A DNA stretch of 64,000 nt from Arion vulgaris (Eukaryota > Mollusca > Gastropoda > Stylommatophora > Arionidae). The notes under the pieces are model-generated. The model was not told the origin of the DNA and did not search any database. It saw nothing but the letters and a program-made list of their open reading frames with translations. How positions within the stretch are numbered: the first letter of the stretch is position 1; each line of letters begins with the position of its first letter. The translations under genes were made by a program, and so were the position numbers. The stretch spans positions 82,281,150-82,345,149 of the forward strand of contig CM036755.1 in the NCBI GenBank assembly GCA_020796225.1, read 5' to 3'. Below, piece after piece: positions 1-10,700 of the stretch.

Positions 1-435
1 TGTGTATAACCAGCACAATGCAGAAACTGTCATATGTATACCCTTTGTCATCTTCTGAAAGATTTAGAGCACATCTGGGTCTGTGAGATACCAGTGAATC
101 TTATTCTGTTAGCTAATTTTCTAACCCACAACCTTCAGAACAATAGTATAACGTCTTAACCAGTTTGCCATAGAGATATCTCAACTGGATTGAAAGATGT
201 TTTCAGCAGAATTGTTTCCTTTTGTTTGTGCAAACAGATCTCTGATAACAATTCCTTTCTTCATCCTTGTCTCCTTACTTCCTTCCTTTTTTTGCTTGAA
301 ATATTGTTTGTATATTCAATGTTGTCTTTTGTACAAACGTCACTATCTTTTGTCACTTGCACATAGGTCCATGTTGTTGTCTTTCCAGTGGTCATCACAA
401 ACTCATTTCTGGTTTGTCAAATTTTTTTAATACCG
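1..435. other. No gene seen
   Basis: AT-rich sequence with no convincing exon, tRNA or transposon signature. The short open frame inside it lacks family motifs and has the composition expected of noncoding DNA. Confidence 0.5.
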
Positions 436-813
436 GATATTTTTACAGATTTCTCTGATATCAGTGTAGGTGAGATTGAGTTCTTAGTTTTATCAGAGTC
501 GGATGATAAAACTTAGGTCTGGTGTTCAAGATGAGCACTTAAGAGAACCCTTGGCAGCTCAATACTAAGAAGAGCAGGCTGGAAATCTGCTACCCCAAAA
601 AAATGCATTAGAAAGATTGCAAATATAAATTTCTACAAAATATTTTCACCATCTTCAAAATTACATTGTGAAATTCTTGCCGGTGATAAGGACTTCGAGC
701 ACTGCAGCTGAGATGAAAGAGCTTCCCTGTGTAAGAAAGAGATTGGAGCACACATGGTTAATCACCAAAGTGCAATGTTGATGATCATATCAATCAGTCG
801 TTTTAGTACACCC
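436..813 (+). repeat. tRNA-derived SINE, family C, 5'-truncated
   Basis: The body matches the better preserved copy at 13198-13610: the block reading 'ctctgat.tcagtgtaggtgag', the 'gttcaag.tgagca' block, the 'caccatcttcaaaattaca' block and the 'gagcacacatggtta' end. The tRNA-like head is missing here. It preserves the intact 'gagcacttaagagaac' site that is interrupted in the copy at 31138-31720. Confidence 0.7.
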
Positions 814-903
814 CAACTGAGATTTACTAGCAAAGGAAATAAATTGTAAACGTTTTACATCACCATGACTTCCACATGGTTCCAGCACCTATAGTGAATA
901 AAC

Positions 904-1065
904 CAGTGGCAGCTCGTCATTAAGGGCCAGTGGGGCCGGGCCCCACAAAAATAATGTATAACGTGTATTTATTATTTTGTAAATTAAAATATAGCAAGCC
1001 AAAACCATGATTTATCCGGAAAAATGTCTGGCCCCACCAACAAAAATGATCACGAGCCGCCACTG
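904..1065. mobile_element. hAT-like MITE, complete
   Basis: Terminal inverted repeats begin CAGTGGCAGCTCG on the left and CAGTGGCGGCTCG on the right (reverse complement), flanked by a perfect 8-bp target duplication GAATAAAC at 896-903 and 1066-1073. An 8-bp duplication and CAGTGG termini are typical of hAT transposons. At 162 bp it has no coding capacity. A subterminal GGGGCC-rich inverted stretch adds to a hairpin-forming structure. Confidence 0.85.
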
Positions 1066-1209
1066 GAATAAACATATTTTGTAATCTCAAACATAATCTC
1101 ATTAAACAGTAAGAACAAGAGTGTGCCATATATGTCAAATAAATCTCAAATAAAATACGGAATATAAAAGTTATAAAAACTAAATTACGAATTTTCAATT
1201 CCAATGTTG

Positions 1210-1605
1210 TATTAATCCTAACATATGTCAGCGAGAGTTAGAAAATGACTAAAGATATAGAAATCAAGTTGGATGCATTTGAAAATAGATGTCTGCGAAA
1301 AATAATGAATATGAAATGGGACGAATTGAGAAGTGATAAAATTAGAGAAATGTCTCGTCAACAACTAATAACAACTGTTATAAGGAGATGGAGATATCTT
1401 GGGCATATCTTGAGAATACATGATTAAAAAATACCAAAGCAAGCATTAAAGTGGGAGTTAAAGGGTTCAAGAAAATGGGAAACCCTGCTGAGCTGGGAGA
1501 GGCAAGAAATATCAGACTCAATTCCATGGAACATAGTGAGTGTGTTGCCTGAGACAGAGCGGTAAGGAGAAGTTACTTGCAGGCCCTATGTAACGTTTAC
1601 ACAAG
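1210..1605 (+). mobile_element. Non-LTR retrotransposon ORF2 C-terminal fragment
   Basis: The frame encodes the typical post-reverse-transcriptase tail: a 'FENRCLRKIMNMKW' segment, then 'RRWRYLGHILR', then a degraded 'KWELKGSRK' stretch after an in-frame stop. This region lies downstream of the catalytic domain in RTE/CR1-like elements, so the copy is 5'-truncated and inactive. Related tails lie at 5582-5850 and 30010-30294 on the opposite strand. Confidence 0.7.
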
Positions 1606-1609
1606 AGAA

Positions 1610-1611
<2 letters not shown>

Positions 1612-1649
<38 letters not shown>
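1612..1649. repeat. (TA)n microsatellite
   Basis: About 19 TA units directly after the retrotransposon tail, plausibly grown from its 3' end. Confidence 0.95.
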
Positions 1650-1652
<3 letters not shown>

Positions 1653-2081
1653 GTTTATAGAGTTTCAGAAGACATAAATTTGAACTATACCCCACAACTC
1701 TTCAGTAAATAGATCAGATTGGCAACCTTGTAGTGCAAATTTGAATTGGTCAAGATTCTAGTTATGGTAGGTTTATTATGTCCTAGTTTCTCTAAGTATA
1801 CGAAAATAGTGGTATATCTTTTACATAACTTCGCCAATCAAACAAAGTTAAGGAATCATCGACTTTCTAGTCACCACTTATACTTTCAGTAGTTTGCCAT
1901 TGCTTTCTGAACTAGGAGATCTATTTTTACCGTTCGTAAAAATCCACGGCGAACAAATTTGCTTCCAACCTACCTGCCGTGGGGTGTGAACCAGGTACAC
2001 TAGGGTGTGATTAAGCTCACTACCGCATGAGATAAGTGGAGATTTCTGCTCTAACTAGCGATATTAGAGATGTAAAATGGT
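1650..2081. other. No gene seen; dispersed-repeat traces
   Basis: No exon or RNA gene recognised. A stretch near 1850-1915 ('cagtagtttgccattgctt') recurs near 12775-12830, so part of this block is a low-copy dispersed repeat. Confidence 0.45.
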
Positions 2082-2174
2082 ACATTAACCATACAGTGCA
2101 CCTAAAGTTATCACATTAACCATACAGTGCACCTAAAGTTATCACATTAACCATACAATGCACCTAAAGTTATC
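2082..2174. repeat. 31-bp tandem repeat, 3 copies
   Basis: Three head-to-tail copies of a unit starting 'acattaaccatacagtgcac'. The third differs by one base. Confidence 0.95.
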
Positions 2175-2508
2175 ATCTCGACATCAAAGATGGAAGAAAA
2201 AAGTATACAGGATGTTGATAGAATATTTCCAGTGAGTCTAAACTGGAAAGTACTTTAACTGTTGATCTCGTTATCTCATGAACTGTTTGAGTACGATCTC
2301 TTCAGCTTATGAAGATAGGTTTAAATGAATTATATTTACCAAGTCTGCTGTAAGCAGCTGATACGATTGTGTGACGTGTTCATTTGTTGACCCCTACAAT
2401 CAAGGATATAAATGGAGTCATCAAGATATACCTGCCACAAGAGATTTTTTTGCAAGTAGATGTTGACCTTGTTAGAGACTTTTAATATTAATAAATCGAT
2501 GTTATTCT

Positions 2509-2675
2509 TTCTTCTTCTTCGAATGCTCCATATCAAACACTTGTCAACCACTCTGTCTGATTTGTATGTGATCTGAGCCTAAGAGCGTTCGTACGTTGTG
2601 CCTGTTATGCGCCTACAAGTAGGCCAGCACATCCGATTTATGCGCTGATTTTTATTTACTAGGGTATCATCCCTA
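2509..2675 (-). repeat. SINE-like repeat family A, left half of a split copy
   Basis: Starts with CTTCTTCTTC (the reverse of its GAAGAAG tail) and carries the family block 'gcgcctacaagtaggccagc'. The copy stops at CATCCCTA and resumes after that sequence recurs at 3381-3388, so a retrotransposon inserted here. Confidence 0.8.
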
Positions 2676-3380
2676 TAATAGCCGTCCATCGCAAGCGATG
2701 GTGACAACAATCTCAGACGTGTACTGTTGCACCTCTCTGGTGTGTGCGGAGGTGACTGTAGAGTCCAATCCTAGAACAGAATCCCCGACCACAGGTGGGG
2801 CATACATGATCAAGGTTAGACATGTGCGTGTTGTGTGCTCTGTCTTTTCGCGCTGCTCGTTTTCTCTGTGACTCAACAATACGATGATTCTCAGCTATTC
2901 GGGTTCCTTTTTTGTTGTTACAGCGCCACATTTGGCGATCTTGCGCAAGGGATTCTCAGCACGTATTGTCTATATCGAAGCATTTCAGAGACACTTTAAG
3001 AGTGTCTTTAAAGCGTTTTTCTGTCCACCAGCTAAACGTCTGTCCCCTTCAAGCTCGCCATACATCAACTGTTTTGGGATGCGTTTGTCAGGCATTCGAG
3101 CAACGTGACCGACCCATCTCAGTTGGGCCTTCTGCAACAGGGTGTTGACGCTTGGGATCTTTGCTCTTGTGAGGACTTCGCTGTCTGGAATTTTGTCCTG
3201 CCAGTTTATTTTTAGTATTCTGCGTAGACAGCTTGTGTGGAAATGGTTTAATTTTCTTGCGTGTCTGCTATACACTGTCCATGTCTCGCTTGCGTACAGC
3301 AGCGTGGTTAGCACTATGGCCTGGTAAACTTTCAGCTTTGTGACTATGCTTATCCCCTTCCGTTCCCACACAGTGACACG
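2676..3380 (-). mobile_element. Non-LTR retrotransposon ORF2 C-terminus with C2H2 finger, nested in SINE A
   Basis: On the minus strand the frame holds the post-RT segment: 'LLYASETWTVYSRH', 'CLRRILKINWQDKIP' and 'QLRWVGHVARMPDKRIPKQL'. It then shifts frame into a C2H2-type zinc finger (CPTCGRGFCSRIGLYSHLRTH). A finger in this position is known for one group of invertebrate endonuclease/RT elements. Flanking 8-bp duplications CATCCCTA (2668-2675, 3381-3388) bound the insertion. It is 5'-truncated and frameshifted. Confidence 0.85.
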
Positions 3381-3388
3381 CATCCCTA

Positions 3389-3475
3389 GGGTCTACATCA
3401 GACGCCTCTTACGATATGCATTGTAGGTCACAGTGATACTACTCTTTGCTTCCATTGCGGGGCCCGGCAGCACAC
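3389..3475 (-). repeat. SINE-like family A, right half of the split copy
   Basis: Continues the copy at 2509-2675 with the conserved head block 'cgcctcttacgatatgc...cacagtgatactactctttgc'. The two halves join cleanly across the nested retrotransposon. Confidence 0.75.
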
Positions 3476-3563
3476 GTGTGATCGATGTTATAATACACGT
3501 GGTGGTGGTCAATCATTTCATGTCTTTTAATAATCTCTTACACATCACAAATGCTTTATTATA

Positions 3564-3588
3564 AATATATATATATATATATATATAT
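3564..3588. repeat. (TA)n microsatellite
   Basis: About 12 TA units. The next 200 bp hold no recognised gene. A tRNA-like stretch read on the minus strand near 3700-3780 may be a degraded SINE head. Confidence 0.8.
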
Positions 3589-3799
3589 GTGTTTCCTGCA
3601 GCCTTTTCAGAACTTAGATATGAAATGCCTGTCACTTCACATTTCTAGGACATAGTGTGCAGGAGGTAGAATGGCCAATTCCTTTCCTCAAGGGTGGAAT
3701 ATCGAGTGCGAAATTGATCCCACAACTTTTGTGTGTTCGAGTCGATAGCCGAATGCTTATTACGCTAATCCGTCCTACACATATATATATCTTTTTCAC

Positions 3800-4600
3800 A
3801 CTTTGCCCCTAGGGAAGCATAGGTCCGCAACCAAGACCTTCCAAGCCTGTCTATCTAAGACCATCTTTTCCAGATCTCTCTACTCCAAGGTCTTCCAAGC
3901 CTGTCTATCTAAGGCCATCTTTTCCAGATCTCTCTACTCCAAGGTCTTCCAAGCCTGTCTATCTAAGGCCATCTTTTCCAGATCTCTCTACTCCAAGGTC
4001 TTCCAAGCCTGCCTATCTAAGGCCATCTTTTCCAGATCTCTCTACTCCAAGGTCTTCCAAGCCTGCCTATCTAAGGCCATCTTTTCCAGATCTCTCTACT
4101 CCAAGGTCTTCCAAGCCTGCCTATCTAAGGCCATCTTTTCCAGATCTCTCTACTCCAAGGTCTTCCAAGCCTGCCTAAGGCCATCTTTTCCAGATCTCTC
4201 TACTCCAAGGTCTTCCAAGCCTGTCTATCTAATGCCATCTTTTCCAGATCTCTCTACTCCAAGGTCTTCCAAGCCTGCCTATCTAAGGCCATCTTTTCCA
4301 GATCTCTCTACTCCAAGGTCTTCCAAGCCTGCCTATCTAAGGCCATCTTTTCCAGATCTCTCTACTCCAAGGTCTTCCAAGCCTGCCTATCTAAGGCCAT
4401 CTTTTCCAGAACTCTCCACCCCTATTTTCTTGCATTGCGTCTTCAAATCCCGTCTCCAGGTGTTCTTGTGTCTTCTGTACCACACCTGTCTTTTATGAGT
4501 CCTTTCTTGCGGTGTCCGTCTTCTTCCTTGGGTGGCAAGCTATGGATTTCCTTGATTGTGGTTTCTGTAGCTATCTAGCGTTTTTTTACGGGGTGGGGTA
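3800..4600 (-). mobile_element. Non-LTR retrotransposon 3' end carrying an expanded minisatellite
   Basis: The flanks match the fragments at 51298-51535 and 60238-60450 (blocks 'gggaagcataggtccgcaaccaag' and 'cgtctccaggtgttc'). In the minus-strand copy at 51293-51478 the same DNA encodes the usual element tail (a 'GRGRPRNTWRR' motif then 'RAWKALVADLC'). Here the segment coding that tail has been multiplied into a 54-bp tandem array. Confidence 0.75.
3841..4425. repeat. 54-bp minisatellite, 11 copies
   Basis: Units start at about 3841, 3895, 3949, 4003, 4057, 4111, 4165, 4215, 4269, 4323 and 4377. All periods are 54 bp except one 50-bp unit that lost 'tatc'. Because 54 is a multiple of 3, a spurious 231-codon open frame of repeated peptide arises on the plus strand. 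I treat it as a by-product. Confidence 0.95.
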
Positions 4601-4604
4601 GCTG

Positions 4605-4725
4605 GCCCCACGCCAACCCTCTTAGTAGCCTCTTACAACATGCGTCGCAGGTAATAGTGGTACTGTTATTTACACCCCTAATTTGGACCCCGATATCGGG
4701 CGACAAGTGTGTACTCGGGCGACAT
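4605..4725 (-). repeat. SINE-like head (family A/B module)
   Basis: Contains 'gcctcttacaacatgcg...ggtaatagtggtactgtt', the conserved head shared by families A and B, adjoining a GGGTGGGG-rich stretch. Only the head is present. Confidence 0.5.
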
Positions 4726-4794
4726 ATATATATATATGAGCGAGGAAATCACGGCTCCCCAAGGGCGCACACTTTGGGAACTACTGACTTTATG

Positions 4795-4877
4795 TGTAAG
4801 ACTGACATCGGAGCACACATGGTTATTCACTGAAGTGCAATGATGATGGCCTTATAAATAAATCAATCAATCAACAT
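4795..4877 (+). repeat. SINE family C, 3' end only
   Basis: Shows the family C end: 'gagcacacatggttattcac', 'tgcaatgatgatgg' and an (ATCA)n-like tail. Confidence 0.65.
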
Positions 4878-4879
4878 GA

Positions 4880-5580
4880 ATAAATATGACCTTGATATAC
4901 ATAGTGTCTAGTGACGTGTATCAGTGGACCTCCAGGTTTTCTAGGTTGTTCCCTCGTAGTCCAATATATACGTATATCTTATCATCCACCCGGACATGTT
5001 TTAACAAAATTGACAATCAGCCAAGTTAATCAATATCAGCTTTCATTTTACTTTTCAACTACGAGTGCCCGGCCCAATTACCTCGTTGCTGCCTGCGCTA
5101 GATAGTATACACTTATGTATGTGGTATAAGTAGGTGTGTCTAAAGATAATTAATTTTGTTTCACATACATCGCATACTTATCGCATACAATGTTATCAGT
5201 TCGACTGTACAGTTATCAAAACGTTAGTATCCTATTGTTTATACAATTCAAATTAGTTAGACTTGTGACCTTTGACGTAAGCTATTTAAAAAGTCGGCAA
5301 ACAATTTTTAAATAATCAATTTGAATATTGTGTGCTTAGGTCATTATACGTATTCAGATTGCAAATAGTTACGAAGACTTCTGCAAATCGTACATTCTAC
5401 ACTTCGTCCTGGTTTGTGAAGTATTTTAAAACGAAATAACGATTTTCAGAATATGAGAACATATTAAAGTAGTAGAATATAAATGTGTGTTCATAATGGA
5501 TAATATAATATAGTGTTTTTTTGTTTCTAGAAAAAAGGTGGGTATATTATATCTATAATAATTCATCTCGTATTGTTATA
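4880..5580. other. No gene seen
   Basis: AT-rich sequence without recognised exon, RNA gene or transposon boundary on either strand. Confidence 0.45.
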
Positions 5581-5581
5581 G

Positions 5582-5850
5582 ATTATATAGGGCCTGCAAG
5601 CAATTTCTCCATAATGCTCTATCCTGGGCAACTCGCTCAATCTCCTCCACAGAACAGACTGATATTTATGGCCTCTCTCAGCAACGTTAGTTTCAGGATC
5701 TTCTTAGGTCGTTCTCTCTTTCTTGAACCCTTTACATCCAATGCCTGCTTTGATATTCGTTGATCATTTCCTCTCAAGTTACGTCCAATATATCCACACC
5801 TTCTAGTTCTTATAATAGTTGTTGCTAGTGGTTGACCAGACATTTCTCTG
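5582..5850 (-). mobile_element. Non-LTR retrotransposon C-terminal tail
   Basis: The minus-strand frame reads a 'RRCGYIGRNLRGNDQRI' segment followed by 'KGSRKRERPKKILKLTLLREA', the Arg/Lys/Pro-rich end found after the RT thumb. Close to the copy at 30010-30294. Only the last ~80 codons remain. Confidence 0.7.
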
Positions 5851-5999
5851 ATTTCATCATACTGTATTTACTGAAGAAAAAACAAAAGATATCCGTTTTT
5901 AGCGTGTTTCTTTCATTTTCAAGTCCATATAATGGTGTTTCATTATGATCAAAGTCAAGGCTGTTATGTTTTCTATTAATTAATCAAGTTGCATACCTT

Positions 6000-6330
6000 C
6001 CGGTGTGGGAGATAATGTCTCTCCACATCTCTCTCTCTCCTTGGTGCAGTTAGTTAGTTTTTATGTCAATCTTTTGTCGAACCACGATGTCAAAACCATC
6101 CAACATCTTCTCCCTCTGTCTTCCACGGTCTCTCCTTCCCGGAATTGTATCCGTTATCACCAAATATTCTAAATCTCCTATTCGCATTGTATGCCCGAAG
6201 AACCTTGATTGTCTGATTCTTATTCTTTGGATAATGTTTCTTTGTGTGCAGGCCTGTTTTATAATCTCATCATTTATTTTTCTTCGCTATCTATGGAATT
6301 TCCGCATTCTTCTGTAAAACCTTGAGTGTA
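6000..6330 (-). mobile_element. Non-LTR retrotransposon C-terminal tail, second family
   Basis: The minus strand matches the better copy at 58716-58916, whose tail reads 'GRRDRGRQKEKILDGLTSW...WRDMIAYTGRHGT'. Here the frame is broken. The upstream part reads into RT-distal sequence ('mRFFGHTMRIG'-like). Confidence 0.6.
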
Positions 6331-6339
6331 CACTCTTCC

Positions 6340-8620
6340 CCCATCGAAGGTGTCACAAGGAAGCATGGATCTCACCAGACCATCGGACTGAAAACGAGAT
6401 TGCCATGTGGCAACTCACCAATAATGCAGGACATAACTGCAAGATGCGAGAGTGAGGAGAGGAGCAGACATATGATCTGACCACCATCTGGTTTCTTTAA
6501 AACTGAAGATGAAACTGTCATCAAAGAAGAAACAACAGAGTTCACGAATCAATGTTGGTGTCAGGAAACTCCATATCCAGGACACAAAGGAAAGCTTTCA
6601 GATCGATTGAAACGACAGCAAATGAGTATACAGTATAGAGTACGTGGAAATGTCAGAGTCTGTGAAGAGGTACTTGTGAGACCACCATCAAACAGGAAGC
6701 CCTGGATCACAGACAAAACATGGCAAAAGGTAGAGGAGAGGAAAATGTTGAAACCAGGAAGTAAACCTGGCGCGAATACGTCAGCAAAAACAAGCGACAT
6801 CAATTAGATTAAAAGCGATGGTCAGAGATGTGAAAAGACAGCTAAGAGGCAGTACAAGATCCTTCCTAAATGAAGTAGCAGAACAGCGGCCAACACAAGT
6901 GACCTCAAGGTACTCCTTGAGACAACCAGATTATTGAGTGGGAAGAAAAATAACCCGAAAAGGCCGGTGAGAGACAAGGCTATACAACTTTTAACTAAAA
7001 TAGAGGATCAATTGGGTCGCTGGAAAGATCATTTCCAAGAAGTGTTAAATAGACTTTCCTCACAAAGCCCACCATACCTGGTGCCAGAAGATCCATAAAT
7101 GTAGGAGAGATCACAAAATAAAAAATCCGCAATATCTTGAAAAACCCAAACTATAGCAAGGCGGCAGGAGTAAATAATATCCCGGTGGAAGCACTGAGGG
7201 AGGGAGGAGACGAGGTGGTAAATGAGCTCCACATGTTAACCTGATGTGGGATAGAGGAGAAATCTCAGCAGACTTGAAGAATGGCTTCCTCGTAAAACTA
7301 CCAAGAAATGGAGATTTATCACAATGTGACAAGTGAAGATGGATCATGCTGCTTTCAATTCCCATCAACGTCCTCGCTAGGGTTATCCTGGACAGGATGA
7401 AAGACGCCATTGACCAGAGGCTTAGAAATGAATAGGCTGGATTCCGGAAAGATGGATATTGACAGCTACCAGATAGCCCCCTAAGAATCATCGTAGAACA
7501 AAAATGTAGTAGCAGACTCGGCTCTACGTGTGCTTTGTTGATTTTGAAAAAAAGCATTTGACAGCATAGATAAGAAATCAATGTTGAATATCCTGAGAAA
7601 CTATGGAATGCCAGAGAAGACTGTTGACATCATCCAGAAACTGTATGATGGGTTTGTCTGCCAGGTTATCCACAAAGGAAGACTTCGATGAATTTCAGAT
7701 AGCTACGGTTGTTAGACAATGATGCCTGTTGTCCCCCCTCCTCTTCTTGGTGCTTCTTGATTGGGTTACACGAATGGCATATAATGGGTCTGGAAAGGGC
7801 ATTCGGTGGACACTTATGTCAAAATTAGAAAACCTAGACTTCGTGGCTGATCTTGCCTTACTCTCACACAGGTTACAAGACATGCAGGAAAATATGGATG
7901 CTCTAGCAGAAACGGCACAACGGGTCGGTCTTAAAATCAGTCAAGAGAAGACGAAACAACTGCTAAGCAACAACATACAGCAAGACCCAATATTGATTGA
8001 GGGAAGGGGTATAGAAGATGTTGGTGAATGTGTCTACATTGGAAGCAAGATCATCAAACCATGTGGTACAGATGGGGACATTAATGTCAGAATTAGGAAA
8101 GCCCAACCAGCCGTTGCTATCCTGCACACAGAGTGGAAATCTACTGCCATCTGAACGAAAACAAAGCTTAGGATATTCAGCCCAAATGTGAAATATGTGT
8201 TGCTGTATGGCTCGGAAACGTGACGAGTCACCAAGTTAAATACAAATCAGATTCATATCTTTGTCAACGGATGTCTTGGGCGGATTTTCAAACTGATATA
8301 GTATGACAGAGCTGCAAACACAAACCTGTGGTAAAGAACTGGACAGGAACCCATTATAGCTCAGGTTAAAAGGAGAAATGGCGGTAGGTATGGCATACTC
8401 TATGGCATATGGAAGAAAAAGTCGAATGTCACTAGACAAGCACTTGAGTGAAACTCGCAAGGAAAACGAAAAAGAGGACGTCCGAAGCAGACCTGGAGAC
8501 GAAGACTTCTTGAGGAACTGAAGGGTACTCGATTATCCTGGGAGACCTTAAAGAAAACAGCCAGAGACCGGGAAAGTGGCGAACAACTGTTGATTCCATA
8601 TGCTTCACGAGGAGCGTAAT
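6340..8620 (+). mobile_element. RTE-like non-LTR retrotransposon, decayed
   Basis: Successive broken frames follow the order of an endonuclease/RT polyprotein. Endonuclease end: 'RRGADI*SDHHLV' near 6450. Linker: 'SNRKPWITDKTW' near 6690. RT fingers/palm: 'FLVKLPRNGDLSQCDK', 'INVLARVILDRMKDAIDQRL', 'AGFRKDGY' near 7280-7460. Later RT: 'IQKLYDGFVCQVIHKG', 'IRWTLMSKLENLDFVADLALLSH' near 7800, where the catalytic F/YADD reads FVADL. Tail: 'GKRKRGRPKQTWRRRLLEELK' near 8465. Stops and frameshifts throughout make it inactive, but it is the longest RTE-like copy here. Confidence 0.8.
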
Positions 8621-8621
8621 A

Positions 8622-9115
8622 AGTAAGTAGTAGTTCTGTAAAACCACGTCTATGTGGCTTTCAATGATCTCATTGATTGCTTTTGCATTGTCCATGATTC
8701 GCTGTCATACATAAGTATTGGTTCAATATAACACTGGAGTACTCGTTTCTGCAATGTTATTTGTTGTGAATTCACGCATAGTGTGTTTTCATTTTCATAA
8801 ATGCTGCTTTTGCTTGAGCTACTCTTCTCCTAATCTCTGTTTTACATCTTCCGTCTGATGTTATACAAAATAGGAATATTCCCATATACTTGAATCCATG
8901 GACTTGTTTCGGTGTTGTGTTGTTTATTTTGACATTGCATTGTGGTGTTTCCTGTTTTTTGGGAGATAAACATTACCTCTGTTTTCTTTATATTTATGCT
9001 CAATACTTTCTCTTCACTTTCTCTCACTATTATATTTTCTATAGCGAAAGATAATACTTTTATTAAAAAGTGTATACATTTGAACACATTCTTGTTCCTC
9101 ATATACTCGTTCAGT
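8622..9115 (-). mobile_element. Non-LTR retrotransposon RT-to-tail fragment
   Basis: The minus-strand frame contains 'LSINIKKTEVMFISQKTGN', the RT segment just after the catalytic aspartates (family form: N-x-x-K-T-x-x-M). It then runs toward a tail homologous to the 58900-59160 sequence. It abuts the plus-strand RTE-like copy tail to tail. Confidence 0.7.
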
Positions 9116-9274
9116 GTCTATGTGAAGTATTGAATACGGAAGATGGTTCTTTATATGTCCTCTGTATGTAGAGGTGTTCAGACACCTTGCTATTCCATCA
9201 ATCCAGAACTTGCATTATAACAGGCTATTTTGTTCTATTCTGTCATACTTATCTTCTTAGTTTATAACATCCAA

Positions 9275-9632
9275 TCTTCTAATACACATTAACACAAAAC
9301 ACTTCAGTAGTTAGTTAAGTAACTCAATAAATTTAGTGCGTAACTCTTCTAATACACATTAACACAAAACACTTCAGTAGTTAGTTAAGTAATTCAATAA
9401 ATTTAGTGCGTAACTCTTCTAATACACATTAACACAAAACACTTCAGTAGTTAGTTAAGTAACTCAATAAATTTAGTGCGTAACTCTTCTAATACACATT
9501 AACATAAAACACTTCAGTAGTTAGTTAAGTAACTCAATAAATTTAGTGCGTAACTCTTCTAATACACATTAACACAAAACACTTCAGTGGTTAGTTAAGT
9601 AATAAATTTAGTGCGTAAATCTTCTAAATTAA
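9275..9632. repeat. 70-bp minisatellite, about 5 copies
   Basis: Units start at 9275, 9345, 9415, 9485 and 9555, each with 'acacttcagtagttagttaa'. Copies are nearly identical; the last has lost 'ctca' and then decays. Confidence 0.95.
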
Positions 9633-9639
9633 CCAAAAC

Positions 9640-9765
9640 ACGTAATCACAAAGTACTGTAGTTTTACAAATTACAAAAACAATGACAAAATACAGCAGTG
9701 TGTCGACCAACAAGGCCTTTATCAAGCAAACGAACAAACAGGAGTGACAAATTTAAAAAAAAAAA
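9640..9765 (-). mobile_element. Penelope-associated terminal repeat fragment
   Basis: Contains the block which, read on the minus strand, is TTGATAAAGGCC followed by a short loop and GGTCGA. Four related copies lie near 17318, 37120, 47885 and 53099. In the 47-kb copy this block lies downstream of a GIY-YIG segment on the same strand, which suggests a Penelope-like element terminus. Confidence 0.55.
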
Positions 9766-10164
9766 ATGGACGATCAGATTTTCATTAGAAACGTTTGTAT
9801 TTGGTCGTCCATTTTTATTTTCCCCCTCTAGTAAGTCTTTCCATTTCTTCCTTCTTAGTTCAACCACCCCTTCTTATAGAGAAGGCCGTGGTTCAACCGT
9901 TTCTCAGGTCTTCTAATCGCGCACCAAAGTGCGCGATTGTGAGATTTTTTTTCCCGATTCAATTTGACAGTGACTACTCTGTCACAGCATGACCGTGCTA
10001 TTCCGCTGATTCCGTTACATCAATTCTTGCTGTAGAATACTATTTGTAGGCAAGCGTGTTACCTATCTGGCCGAACTATTTGTTCTGTTGCCCCTGGATT
10101 AATTCTGTCGTTGCTTATACATTCACTTTGGACTTGATTGTATCTATTTTAATTTTCTATCTTC

Positions 10165-10425
10165 TTGATACATTGAGGAAGGGGGTGTATCTGTGTAAAA
10201 GCCCTTTCCTTGCATTCCGAAGGTCGGGGTTAAAAACCCGGGACCAAGTCGTTCTGTTCACGAGTGCATTTTATTCAGAGACCCCTATGATTTTTGCGAA
10301 GCTACGGCGTTCGCGCTTTGCGCAATACTCTTGGCAGATGTCATGTCATTTCTGCGGAGGACTATGAATGTGATAAAACCCGGTGCAATGAAGTAAATCC
10401 TTCTGCTTTAGACCCTTTTGATACA
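10165..10425 (+). repeat. tRNA-derived SINE, family E
   Basis: Shares 'gcaatactcttggcagatg', 'tcatttctgcggagga' and 'ggtgcaatgaagt.aatcctt' with the clear tRNA-derived copy at 55500-55760 (opposite strand). The tRNA-like head is eroded here. Confidence 0.65.
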
Positions 10426-10649
10426 CTGAGACATTTTTGATGCCACTGAGACAAAAGTATTACAATTTCCGACATGATGTCGCTTGCAGTTCAATGTTCC
10501 TCGATGTTCAAGGTCTAGTAAGATGTCTATATTTTTTTATCTCTTTTCTTTCCTTGTCATTCTAATCATGTTTAATCATACCATTATTTTTATAAAACAG
10601 AGCATTTAAATGTATTTCTATTGTTTAATTTTTGAACATTTAGCCTGCC

Positions 10650-10694
10650 ATGACCTTAATAAACAACATCAGATGGAGACGCGTCAGTAAATAG
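10650..10694 (+). promoter_or_regulatory. Upstream ORF before candidate start codon
   Basis: A 14-codon frame (ATG at 10650, TAG at 10692) in the same frame as the candidate start at 10701 and separated from it by two codons. If the leader is transcribed from here, this uORF could reduce or gate initiation at the main ATG. No TATA box or CpG-rich promoter is evident. Confidence 0.3.
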
Positions 10695-10700
10695 GTCACA

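Noticed and set aside
3803..4498. A 231-codon open frame of repeated peptide units
   Set aside because: It follows from a 54-bp (multiple of 3) minisatellite inside a retrotransposon tail. The meaningful coding direction is the opposite strand.
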